Below are positions 62,759 through 64,000 of a stretch of 64,000 nt of DNA, one piece after another; within the stretch, counting starts at the first letter, position 1, and the number at the start of each line of letters is the position of its first letter. The notes under the pieces are model-generated. The model saw only the letters and a program-made list of their open reading frames with translations, did no database searches and had not been told where the DNA came from. The DNA is taken from positions 1 to 64,000 of IMG/VR virus record IMGVR_UViG_3300025870_000008; one strand, written 5' to 3'. Position numbers and translations under genes: made by a program. Source of the stretch: a virus.

Positions 62759-64000
62759 ATGAGCTGCACTTCAAAATACATAGAACGTTTCTGCACAAAA
62801 TATCTAGGTTTAGGTTTAGATTTTTCTGGTGGATCATCTCCAACTATAGAGGTTACCTTAATAGGTCATCAGAATCCAACAGCAGCACAAATTGCGTATG
62901 ATCTGAAAAAAATACATCTTCCAATTACTAGGGTTACAGATTGGGATATAGCTTCAATTGAGCATAGTAAGTCTTCATCAGGAGCTATAACCAAAGTTAA
63001 ATTAATTGATGCTATTTGGGTTGGTTATAATTCTATTTATGTTTCAGCTGGACAATTTAATGGATATGGAGACCACGGTTATATTTTAGGTAAAGAATTT
63101 TTCAATGTAACTGGGATTGCAATAGGAAAATATGATAACACACAAAGGAGTGTGATGATGGCTGCAAATGATTTAAGAAAACATTATCATAATCTAAACA
63201 GCGGAACATGGTATATTAATGCAGATGGACATATAGTGAAAAGACCAGCAAATATGTCTGTTGATGATTTTATTACAAATCATGCTCCAGGACTACCAAA
63301 CCCTTTTGTTGAATTTGGAGAGTGGAATTATTATAGCAATGAGCTTTTCGGGTTATTCCCAGTGAAAAACAGCTATGGAATAACTGGAATTCATAATGAT
63401 AGCGGAACCGCTTTTGATGTTCTTTCTTCTATAGGGTCTAAATTTGGTAAAATTTTTCATGCTAATAGTATATGGGGAGTTGGTTATGAAGATAATTTTA
63501 GTGACTATGGCAAACTTAGTGTTTTATCATCGGCTGGTATTGCTGTGCCAGATATAGCTGTTCAGTCATCTACAGCTAAAGACTATGCGGCTGGTTATTC
63601 AGCATCATTTATGAATGTAACGAAAGCTCCAGGGAGATATGTTAGAGACCTTAATAAAGCTGATACAACCATCGTTAATAATAATATTAATAATAATTAC
63701 TCAGCTGAGCCTAAAGGTCAATATGAAAATGGCAAGGTAATGTTAGGGAACAAATTAAATCTATCAGGATTTTACGAAGAAGATGCTTTAGCGTGGACTT
63801 TAGTTAAAGATCATCCTATAATGGAAGCATACGGAACAGCAGAATTAATCGCAGCTAATGCAACAAAGATAAAGGGCGATATATCAGATTTATATGGAGG
63901 AATAGGCGCGGGAAGAGTTTGGTATCAAGGGGTGGAGGACGTCATAAGAACTGGAGATTCAATAGCAGCCGCGAAATCACAACTGGATATATCAGATAGT
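62759..64000 (+). CDS. tail-region protein, truncated by the window end
   Basis: Open from ATG at 62759 (MSCTSKYIERFCTKYLGLGL) to the edge, 414 codons with no stop. N-terminal cysteines, then mixed alpha/beta sequence with many tyrosines and glycines (AIWVGYNSIYVSAGQFNGYG, FFNVTGIAIGKYD) and an asparagine run (TIVNNNINNNYS). No family recognised. Its place after two tail proteins and a GTGTA motif upstream suggest another late structural protein. Confidence 0.75.
   Translation, partial: MSCTSKYIERFCTKYLGLGLDFSGGSSPTIEVTLIGHQNPTAAQIAYDLKKIHLPITRVTDWDIASIEHSKSSSGAITKVKLIDAIWVGYNSIYVSAGQFNGYGDHGYILGKEFFNVTGIAIGKYDNTQRSVMMAANDLRKHYHNLNSGTWYINADGHIVKRPANMSVDDFITNHAPGLPNPFVEFGEWNYYSNELFGLFPVKNSYGITGIHNDSGTAFDVLSSIGSKFGKIFHANSIWGVGYEDNFSDYGKLSVLSSAGIAVPDIAVQSSTAKDYAAGYSASFMNVTKAPGRYVRDLNKADTTIVNNNINNNYSAEPKGQYENGKVMLGNKLNLSGFYEEDALAWTLVKDHPIMEAYGTAELIAANATKIKGDISDLYGGIGAGRVWYQGVEDVIRTGDSIAAAKSQLDISDS

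Noticed and set aside
1-64000. tRNA genes
   Set aside because: No cloverleaf with T-loop GGTTCGANTCC-type sequence was noticed on either strand, though a dedicated scan was not possible.

Overview
This window looks like part of the genome of a large tailed double-stranded DNA phage (Caudoviricetes). It is AT-rich and uses the standard genetic code. Terminase, portal, capsid-protease/scaffold, major capsid, tail-tube and a 2798-residue tape-measure gene lie in one co-directional late block. No tail sheath was seen, so a siphovirus-like tail is favoured. No integrase, tRNA or bacterial housekeeping gene was seen. The host cannot be named from the sequence. A sulfotransferase, a GDP-mannose dehydratase and a cupredoxin-like structural protein would fit an aquatic phage, but that is inference.

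Layout. 0.2-2.4 kb: a chain of small overlapping genes. 2.5-6.3 kb: rIIA-like and rIIB-like genes. 6.3-9.2 kb: AT-rich small genes ending in an exported thioredoxin-like protein. 9.25-9.74 kb: an apparently non-coding, strongly structured transcript of about 460 nt with its own promoter and terminator. 9.8-18.9 kb (mostly + strand) and 19.0-22.4 kb (mostly - strand): about 40 small accessory genes, including DUF932, ParB-like and gp88-like proteins. 22.6-64 kb: late genes in the order Cys/Thr-rich structural protein, PhoH, subtilisin-like protease, zinc ribbon, sigma-like protein, HTH protein, C2H2-ERCC4 nuclease, TerL, portal, GDP-mannose dehydratase, protease-scaffold, capsid, connectors, tail tube, sulfotransferase, chaperone-position genes, tape measure and tail-tip proteins.

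The main discovery is regulatory. Between 10.4 and 21.7 kb nearly every change of transcription unit is marked by one copy of a 71-73 bp element, 11 copies in all. Each has two 25-nt arms, each an imperfect palindrome around TTGAT-n-ATCAA, flanking a 21-23 bp very GC-rich centre. On the + strand the element is followed at fixed spacing by a promoter and the start codon: exactly 135 bp from element start to ATG in five cases. In a sixth copy that position holds ATA, in frame with the gene. More widely, about 20 genes have a TTGACA-like -35 whose end lies 29 nt (28-31) from the ATG, which predicts leaderless mRNAs. Downstream genes in the same units instead use Shine-Dalgarno sites or ATGA overlaps.

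The late block seems to use a different signal, GTGTA, 11-30 nt before many late genes. A phage-encoded sigma-like protein with a cysteine cluster may read it. The tape measure carries eight G-x-x-P-[NA]-[FY] motifs and two PD-(D/E)xK-like motif sets, suggesting embedded modules.
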